A DNA stretch of 13,314 nt from NCBI GenBank assembly GCA_023426375.1, contig JAFAAV010000100.1, positions 1-13,314 on the forward strand, in the 5' to 3' direction. The notes below the pieces were generated by a model that was not told the origin of the DNA, did not search any database, and saw only the letters and a list, made by a program, of their open reading frames with translations. Each line of letters opens with the position of its first letter. Positions within the stretch are counted from its first letter, which is position 1. The position numbers were made by a program, and so were the translations under genes. Source of the DNA: Actinomycetes bacterium. Its GTDB lineage: Bacteria > Actinomycetota > Actinomycetes > Actinomycetales > Micrococcaceae. Positions 1 to 6,725 of the stretch are shown piece by piece.

Positions 1-126
1 AAGGCTGCCGCTGCTCCGAAGGACAAGAAGCTGACGGACGCGGCCACCGCGGAACTCACCAAGCTGCAGACGATGCTCGCCAACGTCCCCGCGTACGTGG
101 ACCCCGCAGCAGCACCGGCCGGCTGA
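1..126 (+). CDS. 3' end of an unidentified gene (partial)
   Basis: The plus strand is open from base 1 and ends at TGA 124-126, giving the last 41 residues of a protein whose start lies outside the window. The tail is rich in Ala, Lys and Pro (KAAAAPKDKKLTDA...), continues as a probable amphipathic helix (TAELTKLQTMLANVP) and ends DPAAAPAG. The codons have strongly GC-biased third positions, which supports real coding. I do not recognise the family and assign no function. It converges on the minus-strand MFS gene, and the 203 bp between the two stops contain the long palindrome at 153-254. Confidence 0.6.
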   Translation, partial: KAAAAPKDKKLTDAATAELTKLQTMLANVPAYVDPAAAPAG

Positions 127-152
127 CCGAGTCAGCTTCACGGCGCGAGTGA

Positions 153-254
153 TTTAAGGTTCCTTATCCCTTTTTCGAGCACGAAAATGAGGTGCGATGT
201 CCTGAGACATAACAACCGAATTTCACCTCGAAAAGAGGGATAGGGAACCTTAAA
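153..254. repeat. Long AT-rich near-palindrome, MITE-like
   Basis: The left arm (153-179, TTTAAGGTTCC...TTTTTCGAG) and right arm (227-254, CTCGAAAAGAGG...CCTTAAA) are complementary except for one mismatch and one inserted base. Pairing resumes inward (183-186 with 221-224), and the centre holds a small hairpin, ATGTC-CTGA-GACAT (197-210). If the element is read as GGTTCC...GGAACC (158-249), both sides are flanked by TTAA (154-157 and 250-253), which would suit a target-site duplication. The stretch is clearly AT-richer than its surroundings. It could alternatively act as a bidirectional transcription barrier between convergent genes, but no T-tract follows either arm. Confidence 0.6.
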
Positions 255-329
255 CCTTCGGGGAGGGTGGGGGCGACCCCTTAAGTCATGGGCGGTGTGC
301 GGAGTTGGGAGCCCCGGGGCATGGGGGAA

Positions 330-1514
330 TCAGCGACCCCGGCCACGGATCCGCAGCGACCGCGCGAAGATGATCGCCAGCAGGCCCATGAGCGGCACGA
401 ACAGGATGGCCAATCGCAGCCCAATGTTGTCCGCCAGGGCACCCACCAGCGGGGGAGAGATCAGGAAGATCACGCGCATGCTCCAGCTGACCAGGGTGAG
501 TCCGGTGCCGGGTTTGAGCCCGGGAGCGCGGTCCGCGGCGGCGTAGGCACTCGGCACCAGGGTTGCGCAACCGAAGCCGGCCAGGCCGAAGCCCACCAGC
601 GCCATGGGAACGTTGGCCGCGATGATCACGGTGCCCATGCCCAGGAAGATCAGTGCACCTCCGAAGCGCGTGATGTTCACTTCCCCGAATGCGTTGATCA
701 TCCGGTCACCCAGCAACCGCCCGATGAACTGCGCGCTCACCATGACCACGTAGGCGAAACCCATCACGGTCACCGGGGCACCCAGGACGTCCCGGAGATA
801 CACGGCACCCCAGTTGTTGCCGATGTCCTCGACCAGCACACCGGACATCGCGATGATCGCGAACGGTACCAGTGCCAGCAGGGCCTTGCCCGCACCCGCC
901 GGAATGATGGGCACACCGGCGGTGTCGGTCATGACCTCCGCGGGAACCTCGTGACTGTCCGGCAGGGAGAAGCGCATGGCACCCAGCGCCACGGCCGCGA
1001 ACAGGACGCCGCTCAGCGCCAGGTGCATCGGCAGCGGCAACTGCAGGGCAATTGCGGCGGTACCCATGAGCCCGCCCAGCACGGCACCAACACTCCACAG
1101 GGCGTGCATCGAGTTGATGATCGAGACCCCGGCCAGGCGTTGCACCCGTAACCCTTGGGCGTTCTGGGCGGTGTCGACCACGGCATCCAGAGCACCGGCG
1201 AGCAACAGGCCCACGAAGAACACCGCCACGTGCGGAATGGACGCCGCGAAGAACACCGATCCGGCCAACAGCACCGAGCCCACGGCCGCGGCGCGAGCGG
1301 TGCCGAAGCGTCTAATGATCGGAGCGGGCAGCGGACCCGCCACCACACCACCGATGGGCAGCGCGATCAGCACCAGTCCGTACATCGCGTTGGACAGGTC
1401 GAACATGTCCTTGATCTCGGGAAGCCGCGGCAGCAGGTTCGCGTAGATCGCGCCGTTGGTCATGAACAGCAACGACACGGCGATGCGGGCTTTGAGGATG
1501 CGCGATGGACTCAC
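330..1514 (-). CDS. MFS transporter, YbjJ-like
   Basis: This 394-residue integral membrane protein has about 12 hydrophobic segments and the usual length of the major facilitator superfamily. The N-terminus (NGAIYANLLPRLPEIK, residues 20-35), the DTAQNAQG...SMHALWSVG stretch (about 114-143) and EDIGNNWGAVYLRDVLG (229-245) fit the pattern I associate with E. coli YbjJ-like permeases. A short hydrophilic loop near 185-205 divides the two halves. The substrate is unknown; export or uptake of a small organic molecule is the family expectation. The start is GTG at 1514-1512, with no Shine-Dalgarno but TACGCT exactly 7 nt upstream, so the mRNA is probably leaderless. A terminator separates it from the upstream DUF4097 gene, so it is probably its own transcription unit. 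Confidence 0.88.
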   Translation of the reverse strand: MSPSRILKARIAVSLLFMTNGAIYANLLPRLPEIKDMFDLSNAMYGLVLIALPIGGVVAGPLPAPIIRRFGTARAAAVGSVLLAGSVFFAASIPHVAVFFVGLLLAGALDAVVDTAQNAQGLRVQRLAGVSIINSMHALWSVGAVLGGLMGTAAIALQLPLPMHLALSGVLFAAVALGAMRFSLPDSHEVPAEVMTDTAGVPIIPAGAGKALLALVPFAIIAMSGVLVEDIGNNWGAVYLRDVLGAPVTVMGFAYVVMVSAQFIGRLLGDRMINAFGEVNITRFGGALIFLGMGTVIIAANVPMALVGFGLAGFGCATLVPSAYAAADRAPGLKPGTGLTLVSWSMRVIFLISPPLVGALADNIGLRLAILFVPLMGLLAIIFARSLRIRGRGR

Positions 1515-1521
1515 GGGAACC

Positions 1522-1527
1522 AGCGTA
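1522..1527 (-). promoter_or_regulatory. Candidate leaderless -10 hexamer of the MFS gene
   Basis: On the minus strand TACGCT matches the actinobacterial -10 form TANNNT and ends 7 nt before the GTG start, which would put transcription start on or next to the start codon. There is no good -35 hexamer at 16-19 nt and no ribosome binding site, so the call rests on position and on the same arrangement at two other genes here. Confidence 0.4.
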
Positions 1528-1551
1528 TGGCCTGAGTCAATACGATGAGAA

Positions 1552-1587
1552 AGCGGGCCCGCACCTCGCCGGAGGTACGGACCCGCT
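1552..1587 (-). terminator. Terminator hairpin of the kinase-regulator-DUF4097 operon
   Basis: The arms 1552-1567 (AGCGGGCCCGCACCTC) and 1572-1587 (GAGGTACGGACCCGCT) flank a 4-nt loop. In the minus-strand transcript the two mismatches become G-U pairs, giving an unbroken 16-bp stem followed by UUCUC. It lies 30 bp past the DUF4097 stop codon and before the MFS promoter, as expected for an intrinsic terminator. The U-tract is weak, as often in high-GC actinobacteria. Confidence 0.72.
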
Positions 1588-1616
1588 ACCCGTGCAGGGA
1601 AGTAGCCGGGGACGAG

Positions 1617-2831
1617 CTAGTTGTCCCGGAACCTCCAGGGGTTGTCCGACATAGCCTCGTCGTACGCGGAGCTCCACTCTTCACGCCAGTGCTGCATGTC
1701 CGCACTGTTCTGGGCGCTCGCAGGCTGTCCCGCGACGAACAGGCACGGCCGGTCACCGGGCGCGGACTCGCAGGCCTGCTCGGAGGTCCAGGCAGATGCG
1801 ATTCCGGATTCGTCACGCGCGGAGTTCGACGGCGCCGCGCCAACCCTGCTCGACGCTCCCGTGCTCGGTGACGCGCTGGGAGAGCCATTCGCAGAAGCGG
1901 ACGGGCTTACGGACGGTGACGGAGCGGCGTCGTCACCGAAGCTCGAGTCGAACGAATCGTTCCACTGTTCGCGCTCGGGAGTCACGGTCTCGGGGGTGCG
2001 CGGGTCGTCGAAGCCCTGCTGTGAGTTGGCCGGGTACCAGTAGTCGGCGGTGGGCAGCTTGAGCTCGTAGACCCCGGACTCGGCGGTCACGGAGGTCTGC
2101 TTCGGTGCCTCGCCGGTCACACGGACGGATGTGAAGCCGTTGCGCGTGTGGGCGTCCAACCGGTCGCTGACCTCAATGCCGTTCAGCAGCACCTGGCCGT
2201 TGGCGGTGCGGGCATCAACCACGGAGGCCTTCACGGAGTCCGCACTCACGGAACCGAACTTGGACTGCGCGGTGATCTCATCGAACGCACCTGTCACGTG
2301 CACCAGCCCGTGCTCAGCGGTGAGATCGAGTGAGGTGTCGGAATTGCTCTCCGGCACGGTGATCTCGATGTTGTTGATGGCGCTGTTCCACCCTGAGGTC
2401 TGCTCGGCGGACAGGCGAATCTCGCCGTCGGATTCCTGCGGTGCGGGCTGGTCGCCCAGGCCCCACCCGAATTCTTGCCACTTGACCTCGACGTTCTCGA
2501 CCGTGGGGCTCGTGAGGACGCGAACATTGGCGCTGTCCGAATCCACCACGATCCGCTCGGCATCCGAGGAAGCGGTCCAGGTGTCGGTGCGTTCCTGGGT
2601 CATGACGGCGGCGGTTGCGGCACCCGCGCCACCCACCAACAGAGAAAGCGCACCCAGGCCGCCGATGATGCCGGTGGCCGTGTTCCAGCCGCGGCGCTGG
2701 CCCCGGCTAATGGGCAGATTAGTGGGGTGCGGTCCCGCGTGGCGCGAAGACTCGAAGGGCACCTGAGGTGCGGTGTCGGACGATCCGTGGGGAGCGCCGT
2801 CGGGCTGGGAGGGAGGAAAATGTGTGCTCAT
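1617..2831 (-). CDS. Membrane-anchored DUF4097 (LiaG-like) protein
   Basis: This 404-residue protein has four parts: a Pro/Ser/His-rich cytoplasmic-type N-terminus (1-45), one membrane segment (about 52-76, TATGIIGGLGALSLLVGGAG), a beta-strand-repeat region typical of DUF4097 (about 90-260; short repeats such as ITAQSKFGSVSADSV, VVDARTANGQVLLNGI and RLDAHTRNGFTSVRV), and a Ser/Pro/Ala-rich outer stalk (about 302-340). The C-terminal segment (341-404) holds two cysteines, C354 and C363, that could form a disulphide outside the cell. The start ATG at 2831 has AGGA 7 nt upstream, overlapping the stop of the response regulator, with only 9 bp between the genes. DUF4097 proteins such as LiaG are found with LiaFSR-type envelope-stress systems; I infer a sensor accessory or target role here. 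The exact function is unknown. Confidence 0.8.
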   Translation of the reverse strand: MSTHFPPSQPDGAPHGSSDTAPQVPFESSRHAGPHPTNLPISRGQRRGWNTATGIIGGLGALSLLVGGAGAATAAVMTQERTDTWTASSDAERIVVDSDSANVRVLTSPTVENVEVKWQEFGWGLGDQPAPQESDGEIRLSAEQTSGWNSAINNIEITVPESNSDTSLDLTAEHGLVHVTGAFDEITAQSKFGSVSADSVKASVVDARTANGQVLLNGIEVSDRLDAHTRNGFTSVRVTGEAPKQTSVTAESGVYELKLPTADYWYPANSQQGFDDPRTPETVTPEREQWNDSFDSSFGDDAAPSPSVSPSASANGSPSASPSTGASSRVGAAPSNSARDESGIASAWTSEQACESAPGDRPCLFVAGQPASAQNSADMQHWREEWSSAYDEAMSDNPWRFRDN

Positions 2832-2840
2832 GGCGGTGTC

Positions 2841-3497
2841 CTAAAGGGAGTGGTCCGGGTAGCCCAGGTACTTGAGAACGGCCAGCACGCGGCGATTGCC
2901 GGACGCTGACGTCACCCCGAGCTTCATGAAGATCGAGCCGATGTGCTTCTCCACGGCCGATTCGGTCAGGTACAGGTTGGTGGCAATGGACGCGTTGGAC
3001 AGGCCCTGCGCCATCAGCCCCAGAACTTCGCGTTCACGAGGCGACAGCAGCTCCAGATCCTCGCGTTGGCGGGAGCGCACCAGAATCTGGGTCAGCACTT
3101 CGGGGTCCAGCACGGTTCCGCCCTGGCCCACGGTTTGCACGGATTCCAGGAACTGGTCCACGTCCGCCACACGGTCCTTGAGCAGGTACCCCAGGCCTTG
3201 GCGGCGCGAGGCGATCAGCTCGGATGCGTAACGCTCCTCCACGTACTGGGAGAGCACGAGCACGGCCACCTGCGGGTGTGCGGAACGGATGAGGACCGCG
3301 GCGCGGATGCCCTCGTCCGTGAAGGACGGTGGGAGTCGCACGTCCACCAGCGCGAAGTCCGGCTTGTGCTCTTCCACAGCCTTCACGAGACCTTCGGCGG
3401 TGTCGGTTTCGGCGACCACTTGGTGGCCGGCGTCGGTGAGGAGACGGACCAGGCCGGCTCGCAGCAGCACGGCGTCTTCGGCGATCACGATACGCAC
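2841..3497 (-). CDS. NarL/FixJ-family response regulator
   Basis: The protein is 218 residues, the standard length for this class. The receiver domain (about 1-120) has the acidic pair E7/D8, the phospho-acceptor D52 (LVDVRLPP), S83 (VLSQY) and K107 (LLKDRV). A LuxR-type helix-turn-helix follows at about 150-210 (LSPREREVLGLMAQGLSNASIA...TESAVEKHIGSIFMKLG). I chose GTG at 3497-3495 because AAGGAG (3512-3507) lies 9 nt upstream and the GTG follows the kinase TGA by 4 nt. A longer frame to 3560 exists but would overlap the kinase by 59 bp and add a non-conserved leader. It is the cognate partner of the adjacent kinase and presumably controls its own operon and envelope genes; the targets are unknown. 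Confidence 0.93.
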   Translation of the reverse strand: MRIVIAEDAVLLRAGLVRLLTDAGHQVVAETDTAEGLVKAVEEHKPDFALVDVRLPPSFTDEGIRAAVLIRSAHPQVAVLVLSQYVEERYASELIASRRQGLGYLLKDRVADVDQFLESVQTVGQGGTVLDPEVLTQILVRSRQREDLELLSPREREVLGLMAQGLSNASIATNLYLTESAVEKHIGSIFMKLGVTSASGNRRVLAVLKYLGYPDHSL

Positions 3498-3501
3498 GGG
3501 G

Positions 3502-5223
3502 TCACGCTCCTTGATTCGGGACGACGTCGCTCGCGGCCCGGTTGCCATTAGGTACGTCATGGGCGGAGTTGTCTGCCCCGGAGTCGTGACGGTTCGGCTG
3601 GTTGGCGCCCGTGCGGGCCGGTGCGTTCAGCGGGAGCTGCACGATCACCTCGGACGGTCCACCCGTGGGGGAGTTCAGGAAGAACTGGCCGCCGGCGGAA
3701 CGGATCCGGTCCTCGATGCCGGACAGGCCACCACCGGGTACCACCCGTGCACCGCCGCGGCCGAAGTCGCGGATTCCGGCCACCACGGTGGAGGTCCCGG
3801 GGATGTCACCGTCCTGGATGGACACGGCCACGTCAGCGGTACGGGCACCGGAGTGCTTGATCGCGTTGGTGAGGGACTCGGAGACTGCGAAGTACACGGC
3901 AGCCTCGGTTTCGGGCGTCAGCCGGGGGACGTTCACGTTCACGTTGACCGGGAACGGGGCCTGGGCGGCCACCGCGGAGATGGCGGCGTCGAGCCCGCGG
4001 TCCTCCAGAACGGCCGGGTGGAATCCGCGCGCCAGGCGGCGGAGTTCGGTGATCGCGGCCTTGGTAGTTCCGTGGGCCTCGCTGACGAGTTCCTTGGCGT
4101 ACGCGGGATCGGTGTCGATGCGCGATTTGGCCATCGAGAGATTCATGGCCACCGAGACCAACTGGGGTTGAACGCCGTCGTGCAGGTCTCGTTCGATGCG
4201 GGAACGCTCGGTGTGGGCGCCGCGGACCGCGGATTCGCGAGCCTCGGTCGCGTACTCGACCTGACGGCGGGCCTCTTCGGCCTCGCGACGCAGGGCCGCC
4301 GATTCGCTCATGCGCAGCAGCGTGGCGGACAGGCCGCGGTGGGCCAGGGTGAGGAGGGCAAGCAGGACCAGGCCGATCAGGAGACCCAGAATGCTGGCCA
4401 GCACGCCGGTCCATTCGGGCCAGCCCTGAACCGGGGTGAAGAAGCGTTGCGCAATGGAGTTCTCCGGAGCGAACAGCGGTGAGAACGCGCCCGCGATGCT
4501 CGCGCCGATAGTCACGAGCGAGAACACGGCCAGCGCACCCAGGATGAAAGTCAAGATCAGGTGCAGGAAACCGAGCCACACGGAGCTGTCGGTCGCGTCC
4601 AACCACAGTTGGTGGGGAACGCGCACCCAGTCCGTGCGCGGGGTCCGGCGCCGCTGCGGGTCACGCAGGTCCAGGCCGAACGACGACGCCGATCGGCGCC
4701 GTTCCAGCCACACCGCCGCCCAGATCACGTACACGGTTCCGGCCAGGACCAGCAGGCCCAGACCCACAGCGGGGATCATCGCAATACCGGTGAAGATCAG
4801 CGTGCCGATCACGATGATCCAGAAGAAGTTCAGCAGTGCGTCGATGACCAGGTCCGTGGCTCCGAAGAACATGGTCTTGGGGGAGAAGGCGCTCCATTCG
4901 CGTACCGGGCGGTCGTCGGGAGCGCCGGGGACGATCGAACCAGTGACACCCGGGGTGTTGGAGCCGTGGGCGACGGAATGGTGAGGGCCGTGACCCCGAT
5001 CGTGAGCGGAGTCGTCGGCGTTGGAGGCCGCGGTGCTGCCGCCGGCGCTCGACTCGAACAGGGAGTCCTGGGTCTTCTCCCGAGAAGGTGCCTGGGCAGT
5101 GGCGGTGCCGCGCGGAGGCTGCGGCGTTCCGTGCGGCGGCAGGGGGCGGGTGTGCTGTGTGTCTGCCGGAATCGCTTCCGTGGGTTCCCACGGTGGAGTC
5201 GGGCGCGGGTCTGGTGTGCTCAT
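3502..5223 (-). CDS. Sensor histidine kinase, HisKA_3 (NarL/DesK/LiaS class)
   Basis: The protein has 573 residues. The long N-terminus (about 1-110) is hydrophilic and Pro/Gly/His/Ser-rich. It is followed by four hydrophobic segments (pairs near 130-174 and 215-295) forming a membrane sensor module without a large extracellular domain. A coiled-coil-like linker (about 305-340) leads to the HisKA_3 dimerisation helix with phospho-acceptor H348 (ERSRIERDLHDGVQPQL). The ATPase domain has the N-box N453 (SESLTNAIKHSGA) and G-boxes D486-FGRGG and PGGGLSGIEDRI. The C-terminus carries about 35 more polar residues. I prefer ATG 5223 over the in-frame ATG 5229 because TAGCGT sits exactly 7 nt before it. 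It is the first gene of an operon with the response regulator and the DUF4097 protein. The stimulus is unknown; a membrane-embedded sensor suggests envelope stress. Confidence 0.92.
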   Translation of the reverse strand: MSTPDPRPTPPWEPTEAIPADTQHTRPLPPHGTPQPPRGTATAQAPSREKTQDSLFESSAGGSTAASNADDSAHDRGHGPHHSVAHGSNTPGVTGSIVPGAPDDRPVREWSAFSPKTMFFGATDLVIDALLNFFWIIVIGTLIFTGIAMIPAVGLGLLVLAGTVYVIWAAVWLERRRSASSFGLDLRDPQRRRTPRTDWVRVPHQLWLDATDSSVWLGFLHLILTFILGALAVFSLVTIGASIAGAFSPLFAPENSIAQRFFTPVQGWPEWTGVLASILGLLIGLVLLALLTLAHRGLSATLLRMSESAALRREAEEARRQVEYATEARESAVRGAHTERSRIERDLHDGVQPQLVSVAMNLSMAKSRIDTDPAYAKELVSEAHGTTKAAITELRRLARGFHPAVLEDRGLDAAISAVAAQAPFPVNVNVNVPRLTPETEAAVYFAVSESLTNAIKHSGARTADVAVSIQDGDIPGTSTVVAGIRDFGRGGARVVPGGGLSGIEDRIRSAGGQFFLNSPTGGPSEVIVQLPLNAPARTGANQPNRHDSGADNSAHDVPNGNRAASDVVPNQGA

Positions 5224-5230
5224 GTCCATA

Positions 5231-5236
5231 ACGCTA
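5231..5236 (-). promoter_or_regulatory. Candidate leaderless -10 hexamer of the kinase operon
   Basis: On the minus strand TAGCGT fits TANNNT and stands 7 nt before ATG 5223-5221. Transcription starting there would exclude the upstream ATG at 5229. No Shine-Dalgarno precedes either ATG, and no clear -35 is visible. Confidence 0.4.
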
Positions 5237-5281
5237 CGGTTCTGCCCCTGTTTTCCGCGCCAGAGCTAGCCACCGAGTCGG

Positions 5282-5299
5282 GGTGGGGTTTTCCCCACC
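5282..5299. repeat. Perfect 7-bp hairpin in the divergent kinase/acyltransferase region
   Basis: GGTGGGG (5282-5288), TTTT loop, CCCCACC (5293-5299). The arms pair perfectly, with one more G-U pair possible outside. It lies about 46 bp upstream of the kinase -10 and about 106 bp upstream of the acyltransferase -10, so it could be an operator or a transcription insulator between the two divergent units. There is no T-tract after the stem on either strand. Confidence 0.4.
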
Positions 5300-5383
5300 T
5301 CCGGTGTTCCGGACCGCGTCCGAGGCTGCCGTAGAAGGTGAAATGGTCGACGTCATCTCACTCCACAATCACGTGGATTCCTC

Positions 5384-5399
5384 CCACACACGTGTGTGG
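5384..5399. promoter_or_regulatory. 16-bp perfect palindrome, candidate operator of the acyltransferase gene
   Basis: CCACACACGTGTGTGG is an exact dyad ending 5 bp before the TACACT -10 hexamer. It covers the place where a -35 box would be, and no -35 consensus is present. This suggests either a repressor blocking RNA polymerase or an activator replacing the -35 contact. The protein that binds it is not identifiable from the window. Confidence 0.55.
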
Positions 5400-5404
5400 C
5401 TGCA

Positions 5405-5410
5405 TACACT
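5405..5410 (+). promoter_or_regulatory. Candidate leaderless -10 hexamer of the acyltransferase gene
   Basis: TACACT matches TANNNT and is followed by exactly 7 nt (GAACCTC) and the ATG at 5418. No Shine-Dalgarno is present, which fits a leaderless mRNA. Confidence 0.45.
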
Positions 5411-5417
5411 GAACCTC

Positions 5418-6725
5418 ATGAGCGACGGCGTGCAGACCCACTCCGCCCCCACCCGGGCCAATGGATCCGTAGCGCTCGCGGACCGTGACCTCGCCTCGGA
5501 CGCCGCACGCGTGGGATGCGTAATCGCGGTCGTGTTCATTCATTTGCTCATGGTCACCCTCACCGCGGACCCTGACACCGGCGAACTCATCTCGGTCATG
5601 GTCCCCACCGAGCAACCCTGGTACTGGTGGGCCACGTGGATCCTGCAGATCATGCCGCTGTTCTTCGTGGTCGGAGGCGTGGCAACGGCGGGGGCACTGC
5701 GGCGGCGTCGGGCCAGGGGAGCGGCACCGGCGGAATACGTGCGGGAACGCACCCTGCGACTCATGCAACCGGCCGCGGTGCTGTGGTTGACGTTCGCTCT
5801 CGCGGCGATGGCTGCCTTAGCTCTCGGAGTGGGCGACGAGCTGGTGACGTTCGCGCTGTCCGGTATGGGAATGCCCTTGTGGTTCCTGGCCGCGTACCTG
5901 ATCGCACAGGCGCTGGCTCCAACCTTCTTGGAATTACACGAACGCATGGGCTGGGTGTGGTGCTGGTTCCTGCTCTCGTGTGTGGTGGCCGTGGACCTGC
6001 TGCGGATCGCCACGGATCAACAGTGGTGGGGACTGCTGAACATGCTCTTCGTGTGGCCCCTCATCCAGCAATTCGGGTTCTTCCGGGCGGACGGGTGGTT
6101 TGCGGCCCGCGGCACGCTCACCCTGCTCGTGATTGCCGCCGCTTGCTATGGAGCGCTGGCCGTATGCGTGTTCTCCGGGCGTTACGCGCCGGACATGCTC
6201 ACCAACTTGAACCCGCCCACGGTGTGCATGGTGCTGTTGGGCCTTGCCCAAGCGTGTCTGTTGCAGGTGTTCACCCCAGCGCTCACCAAACTTATGCACT
6301 GGCGGCCCGCCCAGGCGGTTGCGTACGTGGTGGGAACCCGGGCCATGACCATTTACCTGTGGCACCTACCGGTCATCATCCTGGTCATGGCGGCGTGGTT
6401 CTTCGCGGGCGGTTACGACCCCGTACCCGGTTCGGCTCAGTGGTGGTTGCTGCGCATCCCGCTGGCCGTGTTGTGCTGGGCGGTGGTCCTCGCTGTGGCC
6501 ACCGCACTGATCAGGGTGGAACGAGCTTCTGCCAAACCGTGGGGCAAACTCCGGTTGACGCCACTGGCGGTACTCATCGGACTGATCTGCGCCGTGGTAC
6601 CGCCGCTGCTCGAAATCGTTACGTTACTGACCCCCGCCCTGGTGCTGTGGGGTGCTGCGGGATCAGTGGCGTGTCTGGTGATCATGAAGTGGGGCGTTGT
6701 GCCGGCTCCACGAGGTGTTCGGTGA
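5418..6725 (+). CDS. Integral-membrane acyltransferase, AT3 (acyltransferase 3) family
   Basis: This 435-residue protein has about ten membrane segments. Near the N-terminus R31-(10 residues)-H42 (RVGCVIAVVFIH) matches the R-X10-H motif of AT3 acyltransferases, in which His takes part in acyl transfer across the membrane. TIYLWHLPVIIL further on fits the family's late IYLxHxP-type motif. AT3 proteins O-acylate sugars, peptidoglycan, lipids or antibiotics at the membrane; the acceptor here cannot be told. The frame is open back to 5283, but ATG 5418 is preferred because the TACACT hexamer is 7 nt upstream and the added 45 residues are not membrane-like. It diverges from the kinase operon, so a link to envelope modification is possible. 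Its 3' end overlaps the monooxygenase gene by 44 bp, tail to tail. Confidence 0.82.
   Translation: MSDGVQTHSAPTRANGSVALADRDLASDAARVGCVIAVVFIHLLMVTLTADPDTGELISVMVPTEQPWYWWATWILQIMPLFFVVGGVATAGALRRRRARGAAPAEYVRERTLRLMQPAAVLWLTFALAAMAALALGVGDELVTFALSGMGMPLWFLAAYLIAQALAPTFLELHERMGWVWCWFLLSCVVAVDLLRIATDQQWWGLLNMLFVWPLIQQFGFFRADGWFAARGTLTLLVIAAACYGALAVCVFSGRYAPDMLTNLNPPTVCMVLLGLAQACLLQVFTPALTKLMHWRPAQAVAYVVGTRAMTIYLWHLPVIILVMAAWFFAGGYDPVPGSAQWWLLRIPLAVLCWAVVLAVATALIRVERASAKPWGKLRLTPLAVLIGLICAVVPPLLEIVTLLTPALVLWGAAGSVACLVIMKWGVVPAPRGVR

Noticed and set aside
288..1151. 287-codon open frame on the plus strand opposite the MFS gene
   Set aside because: It is rich in His, Gln, Arg and Gly and has no recognisable domain. 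It is the typical antisense shadow of a GC-biased gene, and the opposite frame encodes a clear membrane transporter.
3498..3560. Upstream extension of the response regulator
   Set aside because: It would overlap the kinase by 59 bp and add 21 residues before the conserved RIVIAED start; the GTG at 3497 has a strong AAGGAG.
3289..4482. 397-codon plus-strand frame opposite the kinase and regulator
   Set aside because: It is antisense to two genes with clear catalytic motifs, has no domain of its own, and is a shadow of high-GC codon use.
5283..5417. Upstream extension of the acyltransferase by 45 residues
   Set aside because: The extension covers the palindrome and -10 hexamer and has no family-like sequence; the start at 5418 is better supported.
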